Positions 7,900 to 16,829 are shown, numbered from the stretch's first letter. The stretch is DNA of 64,000 nt from TMP-7 sp038212445 (GCA_038212445.1 JBBQUM010000024.1:1-64000); one strand, 5' to 3'. Made by a program: numbers and translations. Notes: a model not told the origin generated them from the letters alone.

Positions 7900-8864
7900 G
7901 ACCTTTCCAGGACCGCCCTCCGGAGCGCTGGCAGGGTCGCGCGGTGCTCGCCGCAAAAGTAGAAGCTCTCGCCACCTTCAGCCACGGTCCGGACCAGTAT
8001 GGTCTTATGCGGCCGGAAATAATAGCCTGGATCCGTTTTCGGGAGTTCCTTACGAAAATCGCCGTGGATGGGGAGTATGTCGAACACCGCGGTTGCGAAA
8101 TGCCGGATTTCACGCCCTTCCTGATGCGCGACGTTGCGGGCCATTGCGAGGGCCTTCAAGTAGACTTCAGGACCCATGATGGCGGAGCCGAAATTGAGCA
8201 TCACGCCGCCTTCGAGCCGCTCGACATTATTGGCGAAGATCAGGAAATCCCGATAGCTCGCCTGTCCCAGCGCCGCACCGTCGCAATTCGGATGTTCATG
8301 CAGGATGTCGTAGCCGATTCCAGCATGGACAGTCACGGGAACGCCGGCCCGGTACGCGGCGGCGAAAACACTGAGATCGCGGAACGGAAAATCGCTTGCG
8401 CCGATCCGCCGGCCAACGTTCTCACCGAGACCCAGACCCTCACGGGCCGCCTCGACAATCCAGTCGTTTAACTCACCGGTCTCGCGCCATAGTCCGAACT
8501 CTCCGCTCTTGACATAGCGGGCCACGCTCTCCGTGGTGGCGCCGATTCGCGCCAGTTCATAGTCGTGGATGGCGCCCGCGCCGTTCATAGCGATATGGTC
8601 GATGGCGCCGCGCTCCACCAGATCGATGAGATGCCGGTTGACGCCCGCGCGCAACACGTGCGCCCCCATCACGAGCATTCGGGCGGAACCCTTGTCCTTC
8701 GCAGCGGCAAGGCGTTCGGCCACGGCGCTCAAATCAGCATGTTCAAAGGGAGGGACGGCATCCTCAAGACCTAGCCAGCGACTGGTTTGAAGATCGTTCA
8801 CGCGTTCGGCCAGGGGCTTTATCAACAGCCGCTGACGGTCAAACACACCAAACTTAGAGTTCAT
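7896..8864 (-). CDS. Deoxyhypusine-synthase-like protein of a sugar-kinase operon
   Basis: A 322-residue cytoplasmic protein that I place, with limited certainty, in the deoxyhypusine synthase-like NAD-binding superfamily. Conserved-looking blocks are HIAMNGAGAIHDYELA, a GATTES segment, VHAGIGYDILHEHPN and GSAIMGPEVYLKALAMARN. Bacteria lack eIF5A hypusination as a rule, and the usual active-site Lys motif of true deoxyhypusine synthase is not evident, so another NAD-dependent reaction is likely. It lies 4 bases after the HAD gene and overlaps the RfaE-like kinase by 4 bases, so it belongs to the same sugar-phosphate operon. Its function there is unknown to me. Confidence 0.6.
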   Translation of the reverse strand: MNSKFGVFDRQRLLIKPLAERVNDLQTSRWLGLEDAVPPFEHADLSAVAERLAAAKDKGSARMLVMGAHVLRAGVNRHLIDLVERGAIDHIAMNGAGAIHDYELARIGATTESVARYVKSGEFGLWRETGELNDWIVEAAREGLGLGENVGRRIGASDFPFRDLSVFAAAYRAGVPVTVHAGIGYDILHEHPNCDGAALGQASYRDFLIFANNVERLEGGVMLNFGSAIMGPEVYLKALAMARNVAHQEGREIRHFATAVFDILPIHGDFRKELPKTDPGYYFRPHKTILVRTVAEGGESFYFCGEHRATLPALRRAVLERS

Positions 8865-8868
8865 CGAA

Positions 8869-9705
8869 TTACGCCGGGAAAAGCATTTGCATCAGGTTCG
8901 CGAGAGGAAGGTAGTTGGCAACGATCAGGTCGGCACCGACGCCGATGAGGCGAGTACGTTTCCATTGGTCGATGGTCAGGCATTCGGGCTCAGCCGTAGC
9001 CGCTCCCACAGCCACGCCTCCCACTTTTTTCACTTCCTCGATCTCCACGTAACCGTCGCCGAACCCGAGAAACTCCTCGCCCCGAAATTTCGCCGAGTCG
9101 AGAATGCGCCTGACCAGGATGCCCTTGGAGAAACTCTTGTAGTCGTCGATAGCGCCGTACACGCCGCCGTCGAAATATCGCTCGACATCGAGCAGGCGAG
9201 CCTCGTCCTTCATGTATTCTTCGTCGGTACCGCTTGCGAGGTAGAGCGTCATGCCGCGATCGCGCAACGCTTCAAGCAAGGCGCGGGAGCCCGGCACCAG
9301 GTACTTTTCGGGCGAGCCGCCGGAACGCAGGTCGGCGAGCCGGCCTTCAATGCGCTTTCCCAGGAGGTCGAGGTACATGCGCTTGTATACGAGCGGATCG
9401 AGCGGCTTGCCACCGCGCTTCACCACCTCATCGGACAACGCGAACATCTGGTAGACGGTCTCTTTGCCAGTGAGCTGCCAGACGAAGTCCTCGACGACAA
9501 TGCGCAGCGCGTCTTCGCTTTCTCCGCTTTTGGTTTCGGCCAGAATCTCGACCATCATCGGAACCATCACGTCCATCCAGCCCGCCCGGACCAGCGACAG
9601 GGTTCCGTCAAAATCGAACAACACAACGCGGGTATGCGAGGCATCCAAGTGGTCGCCGACCCGTTCCATCAGAGGCGTTTCAGAGTTCACAGCCAGTATT
9701 CCCAT
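8869..9705 (-). CDS. HAD-superfamily phosphatase
   Basis: A 278-residue cytoplasmic HAD hydrolase. Motif I is LFDFDGTLSL (nucleophile and acid Asp near residues 30-32), motif II is YLASGT and motif IV is GFGDGYVEIEEVK; a helical cap lies between I and II. In the operon it could remove the C7 phosphate of a heptose bisphosphate as GmhB does, although its sequence looks more like the phosphoglycolate-phosphatase type than GmhB. The ATG at 9705 overlaps the end of the upstream protease gene by 19 bases. A second ATG at 9669 (Met13) would avoid the overlap, and neither has a strong ribosome site. Confidence 0.82.
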   Translation of the reverse strand: MGILAVNSETPLMERVGDHLDASHTRVVLFDFDGTLSLVRAGWMDVMVPMMVEILAETKSGESEDALRIVVEDFVWQLTGKETVYQMFALSDEVVKRGGKPLDPLVYKRMYLDLLGKRIEGRLADLRSGGSPEKYLVPGSRALLEALRDRGMTLYLASGTDEEYMKDEARLLDVERYFDGGVYGAIDDYKSFSKGILVRRILDSAKFRGEEFLGFGDGYVEIEEVKKVGGVAVGAATAEPECLTIDQWKRTRLIGVGADLIVANYLPLANLMQMLFPA

Positions 9706-10373
9706 TTATGACCGAAGATCACGTATGCACAGAGACAGCCGTTGGTAATAGCGTGAGCGGCTATCAGGTCTCCGAGTGACCGCGTTCGCACCATCCACCA
9801 GTTGTAGATTGCTCCGGCGATTAAACCGACGTCCCAATAAGGCCCATGCTCCGACGCAAACAGCGCGGCGGTCAACCAGAAAGCACTGGGCAGATAAGTA
9901 CCGAGTTGGACTTTCCAGAAATCACGGTCCACCAGCCAGCGCATCAACCACGCACGCCAGAATAACTCCTCCACCACCGGCACGATGAGTGTCGCACGTA
10001 GAGTTCTGAACAGCAGGACCCAAGGGTCATTGAGGCCAGCGGCAGCGACAGTGGTCTTGGCAGCCCCGGTGATGCTGTTCTGGAACAGCCAGTGCGAACG
10101 ATACCCGGGGATTAACAGGTCGGGGGCGATCCATATCAGGAAGACCGCCAGACCAATACCCAGCGACGACAGCGGGCGCACCATGCGGAAGCTGATCACA
10201 TCGCGCGAGAAATACCAAAGTACACCCGCCATGATGACGATACGCAGTCCAAACTCTATCCGCTGGTCGAGCGGGATATAGCTCTGGATCGCCAGCAAGG
10301 CTAGGAAAACGACAAATGGAGCTACGTAGGGCGTGGCGGAGGGCGCTTGCGCCTTCTCAATGTTGACAGTCAA
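9687..10373 (-). CDS. CPBP/CAAX-type intramembrane protease, exosortase-associated type
   Basis: A 228-residue multi-span membrane protein of the CPBP (Abi/CAAX) protease family. The catalytic Glu pair is in EELFWRAWLMRW, with a later FASEHGPYWDVGLIAGAIYN motif and AHAITN. This pattern matches the CAAX-prenyl-protease-related proteins found beside exosortase/PEP-CTERM protein-sorting genes. The start is a TTG at 10373, 12 bases after the stop of the TPR lipoprotein, with no strong ribosome site. No exosortase gene is in the window. Together with the TPR lipoprotein it suggests an envelope-sorting or exopolysaccharide link for this operon. Confidence 0.8.
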   Translation of the reverse strand: MTVNIEKAQAPSATPYVAPFVVFLALLAIQSYIPLDQRIEFGLRIVIMAGVLWYFSRDVISFRMVRPLSSLGIGLAVFLIWIAPDLLIPGYRSHWLFQNSITGAAKTTVAAAGLNDPWVLLFRTLRATLIVPVVEELFWRAWLMRWLVDRDFWKVQLGTYLPSAFWLTAALFASEHGPYWDVGLIAGAIYNWWMVRTRSLGDLIAAHAITNGCLCAYVIFGHKWEYWL

Positions 10374-10385
10374 GCAGGCGCCGTT

Positions 10386-12692
10386 CTAATTCGCTTTTTG
10401 CAGCAATTCGCGAATCTTGGCTGCCTCTTCCTTGCTGGGATTATTCTGAAGGGCCAGTTCGCATTCCTTCCGGGCGCTAGGACGGTCCCCTTTCTGAAAC
10501 AGGGCCATTGCGAGGTGGTAGCGAAGTGTCGGACTCTTGGGAACCTTGGCCACTAAATCCCTAAAAACACGGACCGCGTCATCACTGAGATTCTTCTTGA
10601 TGTAGACCCAGCCCAGGGTGTCAGCGATGTTCGGGTCGAGTGGCATGGCTTGCTTGGCACGCTGCGCCAGGCTTAAGGCAGCATCGAGGTCGGTGCCTTC
10701 CTCAGCCTTAATGTAAGCCAGATTATTTAGCGCGACCGCTTCGTCAGGTTTGAGCCGTAGAATCTGTTCGTAGAGCGGCTTGGCCTCGCCCCGCCGGCCG
10801 AGGCCATCGAGCAGCATCGCCATCCGGATGAGCGGAAGGGTGTCGTTTGGCGCCAATTGGTTCGCCTTGCGGAAAGAATCGATGGCGGCGTTGAGATCAC
10901 CTTTGAGGCGGTAGGTTTCGCCAAGCTTAATTTGCAGATCCGAAGATTTGTTGTTCTTATCTACGAGTTGCTTGAAGTTCGCGATCGCGTCGTCATAGCG
11001 CTCAGCGCGGACCTGAACGTTGGCAAGCGCGAGGCGAAAATCCTGCCGGTTTGGATCGCGTTTCAGTTGATTTTCAACCGCTACGATTGCAAGATCGTAT
11101 TGCTTCTGCGCGACCTGGGTCTCGAGCACGCCCATCAAACCGCGGTTGTCATTGGGATTCGACGTTTCCATCTCGCGGAAGATCGCGTCGGCTTCCTTAA
11201 AGTTCTTCTCGCCGTAATTGACCAGTCCTAACTGGAATTTCGCATCAGCGAGGTTCGGCTGAGCTTTCAGAATCGTATCCAACTCTGCTTTTGCCTTGTC
11301 CCGCTCGCCCAACCCGATCAACGCACTCGAACGCAAAAGGTGCGCGGTGAGGTTGTTTGACTCGGTACGAAGCACGTCGTCGGCAAGCTGTAGGCTCTTT
11401 GAGAAATCTCCCTTTTGCGTATACAGCTGACCCAGCAGTATCTTGGGGGCGCTGTAGTCCGGCCGCATACGAATGCTCTCTTCAAACTGCACCCTGGCTT
11501 GATCCACCGAACCCTTAACCATGAGTGCACGTCCCAGTTCAAAGCGGTAAATTGGATTCTCAGGATTCTTCGTCACCAGCGACTGTAGTTCGTTCACGGC
11601 CGACTGGACTTCAGTTGGATTGCCCGTCTGAAGCTTCAATGCCGATCGCATCTCCAACGCCTGAGCATCCTTGCCATCAGCTTTGATGACGTCATCCAGG
11701 ATCGCCCTGGCTTCCTGATTCTTATTTTGGGCGACTAACAGTTCGGCAATGGACTTCTGATATAGCGCCTTTTCAGTGGAGTTCGACTTGACGCCCTCAT
11801 CGTATTCACGCCGAGCACGGTCAAAGTTCTTGAAGCGGAAAAAGAGCCGGCCAATGGCCAGCCTTGCCATCGGAAAATCCTTAGGATCGTCGGTCAGGCG
11901 CTTCAATGCGGATTCCGCCTCGGGATTGCGATTCAAAGCGAGATAGAAGGTGGCCAACTGCAGGTAGTAGCCTTGTTGCTTCGGGTTAGCGTCGATCTTT
12001 TGCTTGAGAAGCTGTTCGCCTTCGGCTGCGCGATTGGTTGTGAGGTAAATCATCAATAGCCGGTCGTATATCGGCGCATAGGTCTTCTCGTGAACCAGAA
12101 AATCTTTAGCAAACCGCTCGGCTTCGTCTGTTTTTTTAGACGCTATCAGAGTCTGCATCAGCACCAGCGAGAGTTCGGGCTGATATGGCTTTACCTTATT
12201 GGCGGCATTGAACTTCGCCAGGGCGCCCTCGGCATCGTTATTAACCAGCGCGAGATAGCCGGTAAACCGCAGTCCGTCGAACGAATTAGGGTCCTTCTTA
12301 AGCAGGTTGCCGGCCAACTCTTCGATCTCGGGCTTCAGCATCTTGAACTTTTGGGGATCGGAAATATAAGCCAGCCAGTATATGTCGGCGAGCTTCGTCG
12401 CGGCATCAGTGTTATTCGGCTGCAGATCGAGCGATCGGCGGAATGACTGGGCCGCAGTGGGAAGATCGGAGATCTTCAGCGACGTCAGACCGAGCTTGTA
12501 GTAGGCCTGCTCATACTTCGGAAACTTCTGAATGGCCCTCCGGTACTGCATGGAAGCTTCTTTGAACTTTCCACGATCGTAAAACTTGTTCCCGCTATCG
12601 ACCAGCCGTTTGGCCTGGGTCTGAGGATCCCGGCTGCAACCAACCGCCAGAATCAACAACGGGATAATTAATGAGCGCACAACTCGTAGCAT
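10386..12692 (-). CDS. TPR-repeat lipoprotein, PEP-CTERM-system (PrsT-like) type
   Basis: A 768-residue exported protein. The lipoprotein signal ends in a LILAVGC lipobox at about residue 19, and nearly the whole remainder is tandem 34-residue tetratricopeptide repeats (for example AYYKLGLTSLKISD, AVALNNLAYIKAEEG, LGWVYIKKNLSDDA). It is expected to be a lipid-anchored scaffold in the envelope. Size and architecture match the TPR lipoproteins of PEP-CTERM/exosortase loci. The start at 12692 is preferred over an upstream one because an AGAAGGAA ribosome site lies 6 bases before it and the signal peptide begins there. It is the first gene of the operon that continues with the CPBP protease and the sugar-phosphate enzymes. 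Confidence 0.85.
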   Translation of the reverse strand: MLRVVRSLIIPLLILAVGCSRDPQTQAKRLVDSGNKFYDRGKFKEASMQYRRAIQKFPKYEQAYYKLGLTSLKISDLPTAAQSFRRSLDLQPNNTDAATKLADIYWLAYISDPQKFKMLKPEIEELAGNLLKKDPNSFDGLRFTGYLALVNNDAEGALAKFNAANKVKPYQPELSLVLMQTLIASKKTDEAERFAKDFLVHEKTYAPIYDRLLMIYLTTNRAAEGEQLLKQKIDANPKQQGYYLQLATFYLALNRNPEAESALKRLTDDPKDFPMARLAIGRLFFRFKNFDRARREYDEGVKSNSTEKALYQKSIAELLVAQNKNQEARAILDDVIKADGKDAQALEMRSALKLQTGNPTEVQSAVNELQSLVTKNPENPIYRFELGRALMVKGSVDQARVQFEESIRMRPDYSAPKILLGQLYTQKGDFSKSLQLADDVLRTESNNLTAHLLRSSALIGLGERDKAKAELDTILKAQPNLADAKFQLGLVNYGEKNFKEADAIFREMETSNPNDNRGLMGVLETQVAQKQYDLAIVAVENQLKRDPNRQDFRLALANVQVRAERYDDAIANFKQLVDKNNKSSDLQIKLGETYRLKGDLNAAIDSFRKANQLAPNDTLPLIRMAMLLDGLGRRGEAKPLYEQILRLKPDEAVALNNLAYIKAEEGTDLDAALSLAQRAKQAMPLDPNIADTLGWVYIKKNLSDDAVRVFRDLVAKVPKSPTLRYHLAMALFQKGDRPSARKECELALQNNPSKEEAAKIRELLQKAN

Positions 12693-12805
12693 TGGCTTCC
12701 TTCTAGATACACTTCGACGCACTGGTGAACCCTTTAACTTCACCATACATTCCCCCTGACGCGCAACGGGCTGCGATGAGGCTGTTTAGGCCCACCGCTA
12801 CCCGG

Positions 12806-13879
12806 TCACCAGTGCTTCTTGTAAACCCGCATCGCCTTGTGGATGGATTTCCATCGCTGCTTCTGCGCCGCCGCGGCAGTGGGACTGGAACGGACTTCAT
12901 GATAACGAATTTCCGCCCGCAGTTTCAGATAACTGGCCCAGCGGTCCTGCCCGAGCTTCCCGCTATCCAGGGCGGCAGCTACCCCGCAACCCGGCTCGCT
13001 CGAATGGGAACAGTCGGCGAACTTACAACTTGAAGCAAATGCAGTCACGTCAGCGAAGGTTGTGTCCAGACTGGCTTCACCAGCCCACATCTGGAGCTCA
13101 CGCATACCCGGGTTATCAATCAGGCAACCACCGCCCGGAAGCGGCATAAGCTCCCGATGCGTGGTCGTATGCCGTCCGCGGCTGTCGGACGCCCGAACGT
13201 CGCTGGTTCGTTGCCGTTCTGCATTGAGCAGCCGGTTGACCAGCGTCGATTTTCCCGCGCCAGACGAACCCAAGAGGGTGACCGTGCGCCCGGGTCCCAT
13301 CCAGCGGTCAAGCGCATCGACTCCGAACCCGTCCCGGGCGCCAATCACCACAACTTCGACGCCCCCGAGAGTTTCTCGTACCTCTGACGCGCGATTTTGA
13401 GGGGCATCGCACAAATCGGCTTTGTTCAGCACCACCACCGGTTCGGCACCGCTCTCGTGAGCCAAGGTCAGGTACCGCTCCAACCGCCGAAGATTGAAAT
13501 CGTTATCGAGTCCGCAGACGATCAGCACAACATCGACGTTGGCGGCGATCACCTGTTCGTCCTCTCGCTCGCCGGCGGCGCGCCGTGAAAACTGGCCCTG
13601 TCGGGGTAGTACAGCATGCACGATGGCGAACTCGGCGTCTGCCTGTCGCGCTGCCACCCAATCGCCTACTGCCGGCAGTTCCGATTGGCGAACAGCGCCG
13701 TACAGCAGGGCGCCGGCGGGTTCGGCCCGCAGTTCGCCATTCTCTACAAGCAGCCGGTATTCATCACGGATGGAGACGCAAACTCGGCCCAGCATCAAAC
13801 CCTGGGTGGCAAATGGTTCAAACGCGGCTAGCACGCGCGCGCCGGCTCCTAAATCAGCCAGAAAGTTGGAAGGAAACAT
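12806..13879 (-). CDS. rsgA: Ribosome small-subunit-dependent GTPase RsgA
   Basis: A 357-residue circularly permuted GTPase that assists late 30S subunit assembly. The permuted order is visible: G4 NKAD at 152-155, then G1 GSSGAGKST at 204-212, G3 DNPG at 255-258. An N-terminal OB-fold (to about residue 95) precedes it, and a C-terminal zinc site follows with Cys285, Cys290, His292 and Cys298. Length is normal. It stands alone between the TPR operon and plsC, with about 100 bases on either side. Confidence 0.95.
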   Translation of the reverse strand: MFPSNFLADLGAGARVLAAFEPFATQGLMLGRVCVSIRDEYRLLVENGELRAEPAGALLYGAVRQSELPAVGDWVAARQADAEFAIVHAVLPRQGQFSRRAAGEREDEQVIAANVDVVLIVCGLDNDFNLRRLERYLTLAHESGAEPVVVLNKADLCDAPQNRASEVRETLGGVEVVVIGARDGFGVDALDRWMGPGRTVTLLGSSGAGKSTLVNRLLNAERQRTSDVRASDSRGRHTTTHRELMPLPGGGCLIDNPGMRELQMWAGEASLDTTFADVTAFASSCKFADCSHSSEPGCGVAAALDSGKLGQDRWASYLKLRAEIRYHEVRSSPTAAAAQKQRWKSIHKAMRVYKKHW

Positions 13880-13910
13880 TGGATCCGCTCTTCATTTCAC
13901 CCTCGAGACA

Positions 13911-13928
13911 CACGAATCCTAATTCGTG
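13911..13928 (-). other. Short perfect inverted repeat between plsC and rsgA
   Basis: CACGAAT (13911-13917) and ATTCGTG (13922-13928) form a 7-base-pair stem with a 4-base loop. It lies 32 bases upstream of the rsgA start. There is no T tract after it on the transcribed strand, so a terminator is doubtful. It could be a leader hairpin or a binding site, or chance. Confidence 0.25.
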
Positions 13929-13975
13929 CAGGAGATGGTCGAATTGATTAGCGGACAATGACGGGATTCAAATCG

Positions 13976-14671
13976 CTAGTCTAGCATAGCGACGATCTGC
14001 TCCCGGATGGCGGCATTCAGATGGCCGCGGTCGCGCATGGTAAGTGACGCGGTGGGTATTGGTTCCCCGATTTGCAGTTTTACGCGGCCCGGCTTGATGC
14101 GCCCGGAACCAAATGGCAGTACCGCCCATGTCCCGCGCAGGGCTACCGGCACGATCGGTACTCCGGCCTTGATGCCGATATAAACCGCGCCTTCCTTGAA
14201 CTCTTGAAGAACGCCATCGGCCGCGCGGCCGCCCTCGGGAAACACGAGCACGGAGATGCCTTTTTTCCTGATGATCTCCGCCGCCGCCGTCATGGTTTTG
14301 ATGGCAGCGCGGGGGTCCTGCTGCGGAACGGGAATGTGACCGGCGCGCGCGAGGTGGGTCCCCAGGAAGGGAATCTTGAATAGCCCCTCCTTCGCCATAA
14401 AACGAAACTGGACCGGAATGTTCGCCAGCACCACTGGCGTGTCGAAGTAGCTCAGGTGGTTCGAGACGATCACGTAACTGCCCGACGGCTGAATTCGCTC
14501 AAGACCTTGAACCTCGACTTTGACGCCGCCGATGGAAAGGAGGGAGCGCGCCCAGCGTTGCGCCACGCTGTTCTGTTTCACCCCCGTGGGATCGAAAAAG
14601 GACAGAAGCACACTCACGGAGCCGTGCACGATCGTGCTGAGAATGACTCCCAGCGCGCGAAAGAAGTACAT
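13976..14671 (-). CDS. plsC: 1-acyl-sn-glycerol-3-phosphate acyltransferase (PlsC family)
   Basis: A 231-residue membrane-associated acyltransferase that makes phosphatidic acid from lysophosphatidic acid. The N-terminal hydrophobic helix is followed by the catalytic VSNHLSYFDTPV (HxxxxD) motif, FRFMAKEGLFKIPF, VFPEGGRAADG (the substrate-phosphate motif) and GVPIVPVALRG. The ATG at 14671 lies 8 bases after the folC stop and follows an AGGG site. A longer start would run back into folC. It forms an operon with folC and the DUF6807 gene. Confidence 0.92.
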   Translation of the reverse strand: MYFFRALGVILSTIVHGSVSVLLSFFDPTGVKQNSVAQRWARSLLSIGGVKVEVQGLERIQPSGSYVIVSNHLSYFDTPVVLANIPVQFRFMAKEGLFKIPFLGTHLARAGHIPVPQQDPRAAIKTMTAAAEIIRKKGISVLVFPEGGRAADGVLQEFKEGAVYIGIKAGVPIVPVALRGTWAVLPFGSGRIKPGRVKLQIGEPIPTASLTMRDRGHLNAAIREQIVAMLD

Positions 14672-14679
14672 GAAAAACC

Positions 14680-15930
14680 CTATTGTATGAATAACGCACG
14701 CGCTTCGCCGACTAAAAACAGCGAGCCGCACACAAACACTGCGTCCTCAGGGGTGGCCTGAATGCGGACGATCTGCAGAGCTTCGGCCAAATTCGCGGTT
14801 ACTTGCAGGTTATCCCCGGGCCACACCTGCCGCAGTGACTCTGGGGCCAGGGCTCTCGAGTAAGCTGGCGCGGTGGCCAGAATCCGGTATGCGAGCGGGA
14901 AGAGCGTCGACGCCACCTCCTCCACTGCCTTGTCGCGCATGGTTCCGTAGATCATCCAGATCCGGCGGCCCTGGTAGAACCGCGCGATGTAGGCCGCCAG
15001 CACGCGTGCGCCCGCGGGATTATGGGCTCCGTCGAGGACGACTTCCGGCTTTTCCGCCACTCGCTCGAGCCGGCCGGGCCAGACCGTGTGCGCGATGCCT
15101 GCAGGTGATACTCCCAATGCTCGCAACGCCAAAGCCGCCGTCACGGCATTGTCTACCTGGTGTTCGCCGGCCAGAGGACAGCGGATTTCGCCCGCGCCGA
15201 GCCTGAACCGGCTTGCCCTGGCGTCAATCTCGAGATCCTCCACCACGCAGTCTGCAGCACGCTGATACGGCACCTCAATCTCCGCCGCCCGCTCTTCAAG
15301 CACGCGTTCCGCCTCTGGGTTTTGACGCGCGAACACCGCAGGCACGCGCGACTTCAAGATGCCTGCCTTCTCACGAGCAATCAAGCCGATGGTGTTGCCG
15401 AGGTACTGTTCGTGATCGAAGTCCACCGGCGTGATCACGGTCAGATCGGGCGTAATGACGTTGGTCGCGTCCAGCCGTCCTCCCAAGCCGCATTCCACCA
15501 CGGCCATTTCGACGCCGCGGTCGCGGAACAGGTCGAACGCCATCAGCGTAACCGTCTCGAAGTAGGTGGGGTGCAAATCGATTTCGTTAGAGGCGAGGAG
15601 TTTCTCCGCGACGCGGTGAACGCGGTCAAACGCAGCCGCGAAATCTTCCGCCGAAACCTGCTCGCCCTGAATGCGGATGCGCTCGGTGGGCTCCACCAGG
15701 TGAGGCGATGTGAACAGGCCGGTCCGCTTGCCCGCCTGGCGCATCGCCGACTCGATCATCGCCGACGTCGAGCCCTTGCCGTTGGTCCCGGCAACGTGGA
15801 CTGCGTGGAACGAGTGGTCCGGACTGCCCATAGCGTCCACCAGCCGTGCCATGCGCTCGAGACCCAGCTTGGCTGTTTTGATCTCGTTTCCGAGCGAGTA
15901 CAGGAATCGTACGGAGTCGGGATAGTTCAC
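14680..15930 (-). CDS. folC: Folylpolyglutamate / dihydrofolate synthase
   Basis: A 416-residue Mur-ligase-type enzyme that adds glutamate to folates (and possibly to dihydropteroate). The ATP loop VAGTNGKGSTS lies near residue 50, followed by TSPHLVEPTERIRI, the metal-binding ECGLGGRLDATN and the C-terminal VLDGAHNPAG. The start is a GTG at 15930 overlapping the preceding stop as GTGA. The reading frame is open further upstream, but that part is antisense-like sequence inside the DUF6807 gene. Length fits the FolC family. Confidence 0.93.
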   Translation of the reverse strand: MNYPDSVRFLYSLGNEIKTAKLGLERMARLVDAMGSPDHSFHAVHVAGTNGKGSTSAMIESAMRQAGKRTGLFTSPHLVEPTERIRIQGEQVSAEDFAAAFDRVHRVAEKLLASNEIDLHPTYFETVTLMAFDLFRDRGVEMAVVECGLGGRLDATNVITPDLTVITPVDFDHEQYLGNTIGLIAREKAGILKSRVPAVFARQNPEAERVLEERAAEIEVPYQRAADCVVEDLEIDARASRFRLGAGEIRCPLAGEHQVDNAVTAALALRALGVSPAGIAHTVWPGRLERVAEKPEVVLDGAHNPAGARVLAAYIARFYQGRRIWMIYGTMRDKAVEEVASTLFPLAYRILATAPAYSRALAPESLRQVWPGDNLQVTANLAEALQIVRIQATPEDAVFVCGSLFLVGEARALFIQ

Positions 15931-16829
15931 TTGGACGCAAACTGCTGGTACAGCGCGGCGACATCGGCATCGCCGGGGTGAATCGACACGCGCCACCGGA
16001 ACACGATCTTCTGGCCGGGCGCGAGCTTCCAATGGCTTTCTTCCTGGGTAGAGTCGAAGGCTTTTCGGCCAAACGGATTCAGCGCAAACAGGCCGTAGTC
16101 GCGCGCATGCCAATAGGTGGGATGGCGGGGATTCTCAGGATGATCGAACATCGCGACGCCAATCGACTCGCCGTCCATGTCCGTCTTATAATCCACCCAA
16201 TTCGACCGCTTGCCCCAAATCTGCTTCATGCCCGTCCGCCCGTCGGCATCGGTCATCTTCATGCCTTTTCGTTCGGTGAAGTTCTCGGCCAGGCGAATGG
16301 CGAACGCGCCCTCCTTGGTGTCGCCGAAGGTCACTTCCTCGGGACCCGAGAGCGTGATGCGAAAGTCGATGTTGCGCAGCTTGGCATCGCCGGAGAACAC
16401 CATCTCGCGGTCCTCCACCAGCACCACTTTGCCCTTGGAATCCATCCAGTCCATCTTTGCCACCAGCTTGCCGTCGGTCCAGTTCAACTCGCGCACGGCG
16501 ATGCGGCCGATGTTGCCCTTCTTGTAAGACGGGTCGTTTTCCCAGAACTTGACGTTGTTCACTTCGTCATAGGAGAACCAGATTCCGCGATGGTGCAAGT
16601 GGTCGCGGCTCTCGCCTTCGATCTTCTCCATGGGAAACCCGCGGGTCACGATCTTCCCTGACGCTGAACGCACGGGCGCGAGAAAAGGCTTGTTGGCATC
16701 GTCACCACGATTGAACTTTGCAAAGGGCTTGCCGTCGATGCTGACCGTGCCGTCGTCCTTGGAATAACGCACTTGCGCGGTGAGCGTTGCGCAGGTGGCC
16801 AAGCAGAAAATCAGGAGAGAGGATCGCAT
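15927..16829 (-). CDS. Secreted DUF6807 (PmoA-family) protein
   Basis: A 300-residue exported protein. The signal peptide (SSLLIFCLATCATLTAQ) starts at the ATG at 16829. The body matches the DUF6807/'PmoA family' of Acidobacteriota and Planctomycetota: HLHHRGIWFSYDEVN, FWEND, DTKEGAFAIRLAENF, and GVAMFDHPENPRHPTYWHARDYGLFALNPFG. These proteins are not methane monooxygenase subunits despite the Pfam label; their role is unknown, and they often occur with carbohydrate degradation. Here the gene overlaps folC by 4 bases. It is divergent from the next gene with only 30 bases between the start codons. Confidence 0.8.
   Translation of the reverse strand: MRSSLLIFCLATCATLTAQVRYSKDDGTVSIDGKPFAKFNRGDDANKPFLAPVRSASGKIVTRGFPMEKIEGESRDHLHHRGIWFSYDEVNNVKFWENDPSYKKGNIGRIAVRELNWTDGKLVAKMDWMDSKGKVVLVEDREMVFSGDAKLRNIDFRITLSGPEEVTFGDTKEGAFAIRLAENFTERKGMKMTDADGRTGMKQIWGKRSNWVDYKTDMDGESIGVAMFDHPENPRHPTYWHARDYGLFALNPFGRKAFDSTQEESHWKLAPGQKIVFRWRVSIHPGDADVAALYQQFASK

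Noticed and set aside
8887..9711. 274-residue plus-strand frame opposite the HAD gene
   Set aside because: Antisense of clear HAD motifs; His/Val-rich composition typical of a shadow frame.
14680..16113. Longer FolC with a 61-residue Arg-rich N-terminal extension
   Set aside because: The extension lies in another frame of the DUF6807 gene; the GTG at 15930 fits the FolC family start.
15927..16829. Methane monooxygenase subunit
   Set aside because: The 'PmoA' family label is historical. The protein is a soluble exported DUF6807 protein and lacks the membrane helices of particulate methane monooxygenase.
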